A stretch of 57,922 nt of DNA from Salipiger mucosus DSM 16094 (GTDB lineage: Bacteria; Pseudomonadota; Alphaproteobacteria; Rhodobacterales; Rhodobacteraceae). Below the pieces are notes generated by a model. The model searched no databases. It had not been told where the DNA came from and worked only from the letters and a program-made list of their open reading frames with translations. Within the stretch, counting starts at the first letter, position 1. Every line of letters starts with the position of its first letter. Both the position numbers and the translations under genes were made by a program. Positions 18,925 through 27,102 of this stretch are shown here, piece after piece. The DNA lies in the NCBI RefSeq assembly GCF_000442255.1, contig NZ_KE557275.1:492993-550914 (forward strand). The letters run 5' to 3'.

Positions 18925-19515
18925 TCAGGCGCCGGGGCCGTCGCCCACCGCCTCGCGCCAGTGCCGGCGGCACAGCGAGACGTAGGTCTCGTTCCCGCCG
19001 ATCTGCACCTGTTCGCCGTCGATCACAGGCCGGCCCTCGGCATCCTGCCGGATCACCATGGTCGCCTTGCGCCCGCAGTGGCAGATCGTGCGCACCTCGC
19101 GCATCTCGTCGGCCAGCGCCAGCAGTTCGGCCGAGCCCGGGAACAGCTGCCCCCGGAAATCCACCCGCAGCCCGTAGGCCATGACCGGCACGCCAAGGTC
19201 GTCCACCACCCGCGCCAGCTGCCAGACCTGCGCCTTGGTCAGGAACTGCGCCTCGTCCACGAAGATGCAGGCCAGAGGCCCCTCGTCCAGCCGCGCGCTC
19301 AGCCGCGCCAGCAGGTCGTCGCCGGGGGCAAAAACCTCGGCCGGCTGGCCCAGCCCGATGCGCGAGCCGATCCGCCCCTCGCCCGCCCGCGTGTCCAGCG
19401 CCGCGGTCAGCAGGCAGACCTGCATTCCCCGCTCACGGTAGTTGTGCGCAGCCTGCAAGAGCAGAGTCGATTTGCCCGCGTTCATCGTGGAGTAGTGAAA
19501 GTGCAGCTTTGCCAT
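18925..19515 (-). CDS. tdk: Thymidine kinase
   Basis: A 196-aa type II thymidine kinase, which phosphorylates thymidine in the salvage pathway. Walker A is STMNAGKSTLLLQ; the Walker B/lasso region is CIFVDEAQFL; the structural zinc site includes the CHCGRKA cysteines and a further Cys near CRRHW. Start ATG 19515 (MAKLHFHYS) fits the family; the extension to 19569 is poorly conserved in type. Divergent from the LuxR gene. Confidence 0.94.
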   Translation of the reverse strand: MAKLHFHYSTMNAGKSTLLLQAAHNYRERGMQVCLLTAALDTRAGEGRIGSRIGLGQPAEVFAPGDDLLARLSARLDEGPLACIFVDEAQFLTKAQVWQLARVVDDLGVPVMAYGLRVDFRGQLFPGSAELLALADEMREVRTICHCGRKATMVIRQDAEGRPVIDGEQVQIGGNETYVSLCRRHWREAVGDGPGA

Positions 19516-19719
19516 GCGCGTTCCAATGCCGCAGCGGCCGTCCCGGCGCAAGACACCCCGTAAGGGCAAGATTTATCATGACAGATTGCCCGTGACGGAC
19601 CTATGATAGGCAATGCACAAGCCAGATCCGGGCTCCCTCGGAGCCGCCAGCGACAGCAGGACATGTGCCGCCCCTCCGCGCGGCAGCCCGGGCGCCGAAG
19701 ACGCCGGAGGCATCCGCTT

Positions 19720-20583
19720 CTGACCGACACACGCCCCCCTCTGCGCAACCTCGTCGAGGCCGAGCGCCACACCCCGGAACTGCTCCAGCGGTTCCTCGTG
19801 AGGCTCGAGGTCACCGAAAGCTCGCGCGAGGTCTGGCGCCTGATCGTGGAGCTGGGGCGCGAGCTGAACCTGCCCTTCATCGACTTCATCTCCTCCAGCT
19901 CCTACCGCAACTGGAAGAAGACCCTCTTCATCCGCACCTCGTATGATGCGACCTGGCTCGCGCCGCACAACGACGACCCCGAGGTCGGCCGCTGGTCCTA
20001 CTTCCGCAGCCACGCGCTCGACCGGCTGACGCCCATCGCCGTGGGGCTCGAGTTCCTCGAAGACTACTACCCGCTCCCCGAGGGCCGCGTCCGCGTCCTC
20101 GAGGAGGCCGCCCGCCGCGGCATGCGCGCCGGCTACTCGGTGCCGCTGCGCCAGAACGCCCCGCCGCAGGCCGCGCTGATGACCTTCGCCGGCGATCACT
20201 CCCGGCGCGAGATGCTGGCCATCATCCGCGCCCACGGCTGGACCCTGACCACCGCCGCGCTCATGGGGCACCAGCGCTACCTCCACCACTTCGCCCGCGA
20301 GTTCCCCGAGCGGAACCGCATCACCCGCAAGCAGCTCGAACTGCTCGAGCTGATCGGCAGCGGGCTGCAGGACAAGCAGATCGCCGACCGCCTCGGCGTC
20401 TCGATCTCGGCCATCCGCCAGCGCCTGAACTCGCTCATGCAGAACACCGGCGTCGGCAGCCGGGCCGAGCTCGCGGCGCTCGCCATGTCGCTGGGCGTCC
20501 TGCCGGACCCGCTCAACCGCAGCGACGACGCCGTGCAGACCATGATCGAGATGGACCCCGTCGGCCCCGTGCTCCGCCGCTGA
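19720..20583 (+). CDS. LuxR-family regulator with autoinducer-binding domain (solo)
   Basis: A quorum-sensing type regulator: N-terminal autoinducer-binding domain (about residues 20-190, with RNWKKTLFI, WLAPHNDDPEVGRW and GYSVPLR in the expected places) and C-terminal LuxR helix-turn-helix (RITRKQLELLELIGSGLQDKQIADRLGVS within it). No luxI synthase is in the window. The start is uncertain: in-frame ATGs at 19603 and 19663 give very Arg-rich leaders, whereas CTG 19720 has GGAGG exactly 9 nt upstream, so I prefer that CTG (287 aa). A hairpin follows the stop. Confidence 0.85.
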   Translation: MTDTRPPLRNLVEAERHTPELLQRFLVRLEVTESSREVWRLIVELGRELNLPFIDFISSSSYRNWKKTLFIRTSYDATWLAPHNDDPEVGRWSYFRSHALDRLTPIAVGLEFLEDYYPLPEGRVRVLEEAARRGMRAGYSVPLRQNAPPQAALMTFAGDHSRREMLAIIRAHGWTLTTAALMGHQRYLHHFAREFPERNRITRKQLELLELIGSGLQDKQIADRLGVSISAIRQRLNSLMQNTGVGSRAELAALAMSLGVLPDPLNRSDDAVQTMIEMDPVGPVLRR

Positions 20584-20617
20584 CACCCGGCCGCAGGCGA
20601 AACACCCGACACGAAAA

Positions 20618-20644
20618 GGATGCCCCCGCAACGCGGAGGCATCC
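20618..20644 (-). terminator. Rho-independent terminator (reverse strand)
   Basis: An inverted repeat with arms GGATGCC/GGCATCC and inner GC pairs around a 3-nt loop. On the reverse strand the hairpin is followed by TTTTC, the classical intrinsic terminator layout. It serves a transcript coming from the rimO side and may also stop the luxR transcript on the forward strand. Confidence 0.75.
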
Positions 20645-20804
20645 CTTACGTGCTCAAATCAAGATGGAAAATAAGCTCTCCCCGAAGGGGCTTAGGTCTC
20701 TCACGCGAAGGGATAGCGGGCGTCTCCGCCCATGCCAAAAAGCTCTTTCCCCTGCGTAGTCGGCGCCTTGTCGTGTAGAGTCTGTTCTGACCTGTCCCGG
20801 CACA
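20618..20804 (-). ncRNA. Candidate structured small RNA ending at an intrinsic terminator (6S-like size)
   Basis: The reverse strand between rimO and luxR has no credible protein gene but shows RNA-like structure. A possible promoter is TTAACG (20839-20834) and TATTCA (20816-20811), 17 nt apart. The predicted transcript of about 185 nt contains GGGCG-GAGA-CGCCC, a CCCC-UUCG-GGG hairpin, a long stem ACGCAGGGGA / UCCCUUCGCGU with one bulge, outer AGGUC/GACCU pairing, and then the terminator hairpin. Its 5' GGAUGUGCC can also pair with the terminator's 3' arm. Size and closing-stem potential resemble 6S RNA, but I cannot confirm the family. The rest of the gap (20805-21019) includes a palindrome AATTCCGG/CCGGAAT at 20853-20887. 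Confidence 0.45.
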
Positions 20805-21019
20805 TCCGACTGAATAAACCAATATTACCACATCGTTAATTTCCTGTGCGGCAATTCCGGGGCCGCAGCCCCGCGCCGCTCCGGAATCCGCCACAATTTT
20901 CGCGCGGGACCTATCAGAAAAGACAGGCGGTCTCGGCGGACTTCCGCGCGTATGGGCAGGAATTTGATCAGCCGGTCAGGAATCGTGCAGTGTTGAGTCG
21001 CCGTGACCGCGCCGCGCGC

Positions 21020-22394
21020 TCAGTCCAGCAGCCGGCCCCAGAGGTCGTATTCTCCGGCCTCGTCCACCTCGACCATGACCCGGTCGCCGGGGCTCAGCCG
21101 CTCGTGGCCCTCGTCGATGAAGAGGTTGCCGTCGATCTCGGGCGCGTCGGCCTTGGTGCGGCAGGTCGCGGCATCCTCCTCGACCAGATCCACCAGCACC
21201 TCCATCCGGCGCCCCACCTTGGCGGCAAGCTTGGCCTCCGAGATCTCCTGCGACTTCTGCATGAAGCGCTCCCAGGCGGTCCTGCTTGACCTCCTCGGGC
21301 ACGTGATCGGGCAGCGCGTTCGACCGGGCGCCCGACACGTTCTCGTACTGGAAGCAGCCCACGCGGTCGAGCTGCGCCTCGTCCAGCCAGTCCAGCAGGG
21401 TCTGGAACTCGTCCTCGGTCTCGCCGGGATAGCCCACGATGAAGGTCGAGCGCAGCACGATCTCCGGGCAGGCCGCGCGCCAGGCCGCGATCTCGTCCAG
21501 CGTGCGCGAGGCCGCCGCCGGCCGGGCCATGCGCCGCAGCGTGTCGGGATGCGCATGCTGGAAGGGAATGTCGAGGTAGGGCAACAGGTTGCTGCCCGCC
21601 TCCGCCGCGCCCTCCATCAGCGGGACAAGGTCGCGCACGTGCGGGTAGGGGTAGACGTAGTGCATCCGCACCCAGGCCCCCAGCTGCCCCAGCTCGCGCG
21701 CCAGCGGCAGGATCGGGAACTTGTCCTCGCGGTCCTTCCAGTCGGTGCCATAGGCGCTGGTGTCCTGGCTGATGACCAGAAGCTCCTGCACCCCGCTCTC
21801 GACCAGCTTCTCGGCCTCGCGCAGCACCGCGCGCTGCGGGCGCGAGACCAGCTTGCCGCGCATGTCGGGGATCACGCAGAACTTGCAGGCGTGATTGCAG
21901 CCCTCGGCGATCTTCAGGTAGCTGTAATGCCGGGGCGTCAGCTTCACCCCGCTCGCCGGCAGCAGATCGACAAAGGGATCGGGCGCCGGCGGCACCGCGC
22001 CGTGCACCGCGTCCAGAACCTGCTCGTACTGGTGCGGCCCGGTCACCGCCAGCACCTTGGGATGCGTGCCGGTGATGTACTCGGGCTCCGCCCCGAGGCA
22101 CCCGGTCACGATCACCCGCCCGTTCTCGTTCAGCGCCTCGCCGATGGCCTCGAGGCTTTCCGCCTTGGCGCTGTCGAGAAAGCCGCAGGTGTTCACGATC
22201 ACCGCGTCCGCGCCCGAGTAGTCGGGCGAGATGCCATAGCCCTCGGCCCGCAGCCGCGTCAGGATGCGTTCGCTGTCGACCAGCGCCTTGGGGCAGCCGA
22301 GGCTGACCATGCCGATGGTCGGCTGACCCTCGCGGGCGGTCTCGGAAACGCGGGCACGCGCCAGGTCGGGGCGGAGATCGGGGGGATTCTGCAT
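21020..22394 (-). pseudogene. rimO: Ribosomal protein S12 methylthiotransferase RimO, single-base frameshift
   Basis: RimO adds a methylthio group to Asp of ribosomal protein S12. The N-terminal UPF0004 cysteines ([28 protein letters not shown]) and the radical-[11 protein letters not shown] motif are intact. At 21271-21273 the coding strand has GGG where GG would continue the frame: without the extra G the sequence runs [16 protein letters not shown] into a normal TRAM domain ending YDLWGRLLD at 21020, giving 457 aa. As written the protein continues in a wrong frame to 20976. Start [12 protein letters not shown] at 22394 fits Rhodobacterales relatives better than the ATG at 22403. Either a sequencing error or a recent mutation. 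Confidence 0.85.
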
Positions 22395-22442
22395 GGGCGC
22401 CATATAGGGCAGCGCAGGGCGCCGGGGAAGGGGCTTCCGGTG

Positions 22443-22751
22443 TCAGCGCACCTGCGGAGGAAGCTGCGTCGGATCGTCGGGCGCGCCCAGCGTCGCCGCG
22501 ACACCCTTGCGCAGCGAGGCCGCCAGCTGCGTCAGCGCATCGCGCGCCACGGTGGACGGGCCGGCGTCATCGGCGAAACAGGCCGGCGCCTGGTCCAGCG
22601 GCGCAAGGCAGCGGTTCAGCACGCCCTCGGGGTTCTCGTCGCGGCGGGCCATTTCCGCGATGACCTGCGTCATGACCAGTTCCATGCCCATCAGGGTGGC
22701 GGCCGAGCAGATCTCGACCTCTCCCATCGGTGGTGAGTTCCGTTTGCCCAT
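22443..22751 (-). CDS. Conserved hypothetical protein, 102 aa
   Basis: A small helical, mildly acidic protein with no motif I recognise. It starts MGKRNSPPMGEVEIC with GAAGGA 5 nt upstream and has two further cysteines (NRCLAPLD, PACFADD). No signal peptide or membrane segment. It lies just upstream of rimO on the same strand with a gap of about 48 nt and may be cotranscribed. The 267-bp stretch upstream of it (22752-23018) holds no gene that I can see. Confidence 0.6.
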   Translation of the reverse strand: MGKRNSPPMGEVEICSAATLMGMELVMTQVIAEMARRDENPEGVLNRCLAPLDQAPACFADDAGPSTVARDALTQLAASLRKGVAATLGAPDDPTQLPPQVR

Positions 22752-23018
22752 GCGTCCTTCCCGCCGGCCTGTCGAGGTCGGGCATCGTGATGCCGTGTCT
22801 TGTCGTGAAAAAGGACACCTCGACGCAAAGCATCTGACCGCGCGGCGGATGGCTGGCGGCGTGCCTGTGCGGTGGTGGTCCTGTGTCCCGTCCCTCGGAG
22901 GCCTGGCTCTTCTTTCTCAAGCAATCGTTTGTGCCGCTGTCCCTGCGGCGCTCCGAGTGAGAACGCGGAACATCCCGCTTTCGTTCCGAAGACCCCGGTC
23001 GGCTCGTGCCGGCGCGCC

Positions 23019-24317
23019 CTATCCGCGCGGAGGCGGACCGGCCACCGGACCCGGCTGCGCCGGGACAAGCCGGGCGGCCAGCCGCCGCGCCGTCGCGTCC
23101 AGCTCGCCCGCGTCCTCTTCCCGGCAATCGGCGAGGTTCAGGATCATGATCCAGTCCTCGAGATCGCCGGGCAGCCCGCGCCAGTAGACCGGCCAGAGGA
23201 ACTCGAAGCCCATGCGCTTGTTGCGCAGCCGCGCGACCATAAGCTCCTCCTCGCATTCGCCCGAGCTCATGTAGTCGGGGCTCAGCAGGCAGAGCGCGTG
23301 TTCGCACTCCTTCAGCGCCGCGTCGATCCTGCGCTGATAGGACACGCCGATCTCGATGTCGCGGCGGAAGTCGAAGACCTCGACCTCAGGCGCCACCTCG
23401 CGGAAGGCCTGCGCGATCCGGTCGGCGGCCTCGGCGTCGCGAGAGGAAAAGCTCAGGAAGACCTGTTTCGCCGGGGGGCCGTCCAGCGGGGCATCCCAAT
23501 CCTCGGGGACACGCGGTGCCTCGGCCGGGGCAGGGGCAGGGGCGCCGCCGCCGGAAGAAGACAGCAGCCATGCGGCTAGGAAGATCGTCGCCAGCAGCAG
23601 CGGCACCAGCGCCCAGATCACGGACCCGCCGGACAAAAACACCACCGCCAGGCTGGCGCCCATGACGGTCGCGGCGAGCCCGATCAATGCAGCAATCGAA
23701 AACGGCGTCCTGCTGGCCTTCGGCAGGGGGGCGGACATCGGGCTCGGCATGGCTTCGGCCGAAGAGGCGGCGGAACGTCGCTCGAATACCTCCGGCGCCT
23801 CCTCGCGCCGTTTCGTCTCGAAGGCTTCGCGCATCCGCTCGATCTGCGGCGCGTTGCGCGCCACGATGTAGAGCGTGCGCACCGGCAGCCCCAGCCGCAG
23901 CCACTCGACCGCCGCGTCCAGCAGCGGCGGCATCATCGCCTCGGCGGGCCAGCCCGCGTCCCCGGACGAGATCAGCGGCATCGCGATGACCTGGTCCTCC
24001 GCCTCGTCGAGAAAGGGAAAGAGCGCGCGGAACAGCTGCCCCACCACCTGCGGCGGATCGCCGATCCATCCCGGCTCGAAGCAGACCAGCCGCCCGAAGC
24101 CCGCCTCCTCCACCGGGTGCGACAGCCACGCCCCAGTGGTCTCGCGCAGGTCGCGCGCCTTGAGCGCCCCCAGCCGCGCCACCGAGATGCCCCGCGCCGC
24201 CAGCTGGCCCACCAGCGAGGTCGGCGTCGGGGTGTAGTCGTCGGGCAGCGCCGAGATCACCAGCAGGTCGACCCCGTCCGCCGGATCGATCCGAGCGAGG
24301 TCGCCCTGCGCCAGCAC
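23019..24317 (-). CDS. Macro-like domain, two TM segments and TIR domain protein (probable N-terminal frameshift)
   Basis: Numbered from GTG 24317 (432 aa). Residues 1-165 look like a macro-type ADP-ribose-binding fold (GVDLLVISALPDDY; then VIAMPLISSGDAGWPAEAM, which parallels the macro ISTGxxGxP loop). Residues about 206-229 and 232-254 are membrane segments. A linker rich in Pro/Ala leads to a TIR domain from about 284 (KQVFLSFSSRDAEAADRIA) with SSGECEEEL at 351-359, matching the S-x-x-C-x-x-E motif of NAD-cleaving TIR domains, so Glu358 is the candidate catalytic residue. Removing one G from the G5 run at 24332-24336 joins the frame to MFEPVEEIAVTCDGG starting at 24375, giving 451 aa. Function inferred: NAD or ADP-ribose signalling, possibly defence. 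Confidence 0.75.
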   Translation of the reverse strand: MLAQGDLARIDPADGVDLLVISALPDDYTPTPTSLVGQLAARGISVARLGALKARDLRETTGAWLSHPVEEAGFGRLVCFEPGWIGDPPQVVGQLFRALFPFLDEAEDQVIAMPLISSGDAGWPAEAMMPPLLDAAVEWLRLGLPVRTLYIVARNAPQIERMREAFETKRREEAPEVFERRSAASSAEAMPSPMSAPLPKASRTPFSIAALIGLAATVMGASLAVVFLSGGSVIWALVPLLLATIFLAAWLLSSSGGGAPAPAPAEAPRVPEDWDAPLDGPPAKQVFLSFSSRDAEAADRIAQAFREVAPEVEVFDFRRDIEIGVSYQRRIDAALKECEHALCLLSPDYMSSGECEEELMVARLRNKRMGFEFLWPVYWRGLPGDLEDWIMILNLADCREEDAGELDATARRLAARLVPAQPGPVAGPPPRG

Positions 24318-24558
24318 GATCCGCCGCGTGACCCCCGTCGCAGGTGACGGCGATTTCCTCGACCGGCTCGAACATCCCCCGCGCCCTCCCGCGACCCCGT
24401 TTCGGGCGGGATGGTATCACGATCCGCCGCCGTCTCCGAACGTCACGCGCCGCCCGGACCGGAGCGGTCGGGCGGCACGATGTGGCTGGAAATCTTTCGC
24501 GGGATCTTTCGCACCGCGACCCGTACGGAAAGCCCGTACGTCCGGTACGTGAGAAGCC

Positions 24559-25164
24559 TCAGCGCCGGCGGTCGCGGCGCGAGGACATCGGCTGGAAGGC
24601 GACGCCCACGTGCGCCTCGCAGTAGGGCTTGCCCTGCTGCACGGGCAGGCCGCAGAACCAGAAGTCCTCGGTCGCCGGATCGCCCACGGGCCATTTGCAG
24701 GTGCGCTCGGTCAGGTCCATAAGACCCAGTTTTCGCGCTTTCTTTTCCACTTCGCTCACTTTCGCCAGGGCTTCGGGGCTGATCTCGTTGGCCGAGGGCT
24801 GCGGCGGCAGCGGCTGCCCCGCCGGGATGATCTGCTTGCGCGAGGGCGGCGCCGCCGGTGCGGCCTCCGCCTCTGTCTCCGGCTCGGGCTCGACCGCCGC
24901 GGCAGGCTCCGGAGAAGGTTCCGGCGCAGGCTCCGCCTTCGGCGCGGGCCTGGGGCGCGCTTCCTTGGCGGGCTTCTCCTCCTTGGCGGGAGCCGCCGCG
25001 GGCGCGGGCGTGCCGCCGTTGCGGTTCGACAGGCCGAGCCGATGCACCTTGCCGATCACGGCGTTGCGCGTCACGCCGCCGAGTTCCTTGGCGATCTGGC
25101 TCGCCGACTGGCCCTCGTTCCACATCTTCTTCAGAAGCTCGACGCGCTCATCGGTCCAGGACAT
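24559..25164 (-). CDS. gcrA: GcrA cell cycle regulator
   Basis: A 201-aa GcrA protein, an alphaproteobacterial transcription factor that acts with sigma-70 at promoters marked by CcrM methylation. The N-terminal DNA-binding part MSWTDERVELLKKMW ... ASQIAKELGGVTRNAVIGK is highly characteristic, and the C-terminal sigma-interacting part (CKWPVGDPATEDFWFCG) is intact. The linker, about residues 50-115, is low-complexity Ala/Pro/Glu/Lys and longer than in Caulobacter, which explains the extra length. Confidence 0.95.
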   Translation of the reverse strand: MSWTDERVELLKKMWNEGQSASQIAKELGGVTRNAVIGKVHRLGLSNRNGGTPAPAAAPAKEEKPAKEARPRPAPKAEPAPEPSPEPAAAVEPEPETEAEAAPAAPPSRKQIIPAGQPLPPQPSANEISPEALAKVSEVEKKARKLGLMDLTERTCKWPVGDPATEDFWFCGLPVQQGKPYCEAHVGVAFQPMSSRRDRRR

Positions 25165-25286
25165 CGTGTATCCTCATTGAAAAAAGCGGCCACCGGAGCG
25201 CGGGGCCGCCTGGAAATTCCGCTCGAACCTCTATTGTAGTCATCGACTGCCGAGTTACAAGCAGCGCGCAGGCGAAAGGACGACCC

Positions 25287-26096
25287 ATGACCGACATTCC
25301 CATGACCGACCCCGGCGAACGCCGCTTCGGCCGCATCAACTGGCTGGGCCTCTACACGCTGTGCCGGCGCGAGATCCTGCGCTTCGCCTCGGTCTGGACG
25401 CAGACGCTCATGGCGCCGCTGGTGACGGCGGGGCTCTTCATGGTGATCTTCACCATCGCCATCGGTCCGCGCCGGGGCGACGTCATGGGGGTGCCCTTCA
25501 CCACCTTCATCTCGCCCGGCATCCTGATGATGACAGTGATCCAGAACGCCTTCGCCAACACCTCGTCCTCGATCGTGATCTCGAAGGTGCAGGGCAACAT
25601 CGTCGACACGCTGATGCCGCCGCTCTCGCCGGGCGAGCTCATCACCGGTTACCTCGCAGGCGGCGTGGCGCGCGGGCTGCTGGTGGCCGTGGCGATCATG
25701 GTCGGGCTGATGGTGACCACGGGCCTCGTGCCCGAGCATCCGCTGATCCTGCTGGTCTTCGTGCTGCTGGCCGGGGCCTTCCTGTCCGCGCTGGGCATGC
25801 TTGCCGGGCTATGGGCCAACAAGTTCGACCAGATGGCGGCGATCACGAACTTCATCGTGACCCCGCTGGCCTTCCTCTCGGGCACCTTCTACTCGGTCGA
25901 GGCGCTGCCGCCGGGACTCTACCAGGTGACGCATTTCAACCCGGTCTTCTACCTCATCGACGGCGCCCGCTACGGCATGCTGGGGGTCAGCGATTCCCAT
26001 CCCCTGTTCGGCTTCGTGGTCGCGGTGGGTGCGACAGCGGCGGTCCTGCTGGGGGCGTGGGCGCTGTTCCGGACGGGCTGGCGCCTGAAGGCCTGA
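25287..26096 (+). CDS. ABC-2 type transporter permease
   Basis: A 269-aa polytopic permease with six hydrophobic segments and the ABC-2 signature near the C-terminus (SGTFYSVEALPPGLYQVTHFNPVFYLIDG). Such permeases export polysaccharides, drugs or lipids with a separate ATPase. The ATPase gene is not adjacent: gcrA lies upstream on the other strand and a DMT gene follows convergently. ATG 25287 lies in a CGAAAGGACGACCC context. The last 110 bp overlap, antisense, the 3' end of the DMT gene. Confidence 0.92.
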   Translation: MTDIPMTDPGERRFGRINWLGLYTLCRREILRFASVWTQTLMAPLVTAGLFMVIFTIAIGPRRGDVMGVPFTTFISPGILMMTVIQNAFANTSSSIVISKVQGNIVDTLMPPLSPGELITGYLAGGVARGLLVAVAIMVGLMVTTGLVPEHPLILLVFVLLAGAFLSALGMLAGLWANKFDQMAAITNFIVTPLAFLSGTFYSVEALPPGLYQVTHFNPVFYLIDGARYGMLGVSDSHPLFGFVVAVGATAAVLLGAWALFRTGWRLKA

Positions 26097-26964
26097 GCCG
26101 CGCCTCGCGCCAGGCCAGCAGCCCCGCGCCCGCGACGATCACCGCCGCGCCGAGGATCGAGACCACGCCGGGCGCCTCGCCGAAGATGGCGAAGTCGTAG
26201 AGCGCGGCAAAGACCAGCGTGCCGTACCAGAAGGGCGAGACGAAGCTCGCGTCCGCCCGCCGGATCGCCTGCAGGAAGCAGACCTGCGCCAGCGCCATGA
26301 GCCCGCCGAGGGCCGCCAGTGCCGCCCACTGCCCGGGCGTCGGCATGCGCCAGACCCAGGCGGCTGCGAGCGTGGCGATGCCGACGCCGATCAGGTTGTT
26401 GACCAGCAGGATCTGGAACGGCCCCTCGCGCCCCGAAAGACGCTTGATGACGATCATCTCGCAGCCGAGCGCCACCGCCGCCCCGAGCGCCAGCAGCGCC
26501 GCCGGGTCGAAGGCCTCGGGCGTGGGGCGCAGCAGGATCATCGCGCCCACCAGCGCGATGCCGGCGGCGGAAAAACGCACCGGGCCGACCTTCTCGCCCA
26601 GCACCGGGATCGCCAGCAGCATGGCGACCACGGGGTTGAGAAAGCTGATCGCGGTGGCGTCCGAGAGCGGGATGAAGGCCGCGGCGGCGAACATGAAGCT
26701 TACCCCGCCCCAGCCGAAGAAGACCCGTAGCGCATGGGTGCCCCAGGCCGGCCGCGTGAGGCGCGGGCGCATCACGGCGGCGGCGCTGGCAAGGAAGAGG
26801 AAGGCGAACACGAATCGGCCCTGGCTGACCTGCAGCGGGTGCAGCGGCGGGCCGAGCGTGTCGGTGCCCAGCATCTTGGCGCAGAGCGTCGTCGCCGCGA
26901 CGAAGGCCGAGGCGATCAGCGTGAAGGCGGCGGCGAGGGCCGGGTTGGGCGTGGCGGGCGTCAT
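25987..26964 (-). CDS. DMT (EamA) family transporter
   Basis: A drug/metabolite transporter with ten hydrophobic segments in two EamA repeats (SDATAISFLNPVVAMLLAIPVLGEK is split across the first repeat; ADASFVSPFWYGTLVFAALYD across the second). Start ATG 26964 (MTPATPNPA) is preceded by AGGCAGG; ATG 26982 is an alternative. The tail after the last membrane helix is a Pro/Ser/Arg-rich stretch that lies antisense to the ABC permease gene, so its final ~35 residues may not be functional. Product 325 aa from 26964. Confidence 0.9.
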   Translation of the reverse strand: MTPATPNPALAAAFTLIASAFVAATTLCAKMLGTDTLGPPLHPLQVSQGRFVFAFLFLASAAAVMRPRLTRPAWGTHALRVFFGWGGVSFMFAAAAFIPLSDATAISFLNPVVAMLLAIPVLGEKVGPVRFSAAGIALVGAMILLRPTPEAFDPAALLALGAAVALGCEMIVIKRLSGREGPFQILLVNNLIGVGIATLAAAWVWRMPTPGQWAALAALGGLMALAQVCFLQAIRRADASFVSPFWYGTLVFAALYDFAIFGEAPGVVSILGAAVIVAGAGLLAWREARLRPSGASPSGTAPTPPAGPPLSHPPRPRSRTGDGNR

Positions 26965-27053
26965 GCGCCTGCCTTGCGACATCGCCGGGGGCTTGGCAAG
27001 TCCGGCGCGGGGCGCCGCCCTCGCGGCGGGCCGGGACGCGGGCGCCGGCCATT

Positions 27054-27099
27054 GCGTATTTGGAAACAAGAAGAAGGGACGGGGGCGTGCCGTGTCCCG
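27054..27099. repeat. Rhodobacterales-type intergenic element
   Basis: GTATTTGGAAACAAGAAGAAG at 27055-27075, in the gap between the DMT gene and pcs, resembles the reverse complement of the core of the repeats at 10.0-10.2 kb (TATTTG...AGAAGA). It is followed by a GGGAC/GTCCC hairpin (27076-27097), again like those copies. From memory this is a widespread intergenic sequence of the order. Confidence 0.55.
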
Positions 27100-27102
27100 G
27101 GG

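Noticed and set aside
20646-20894. 82-aa reverse-strand protein between luxR and rimO
   Set aside because: No ribosome-binding site or conserved pattern; the stretch is better explained by a structured RNA.
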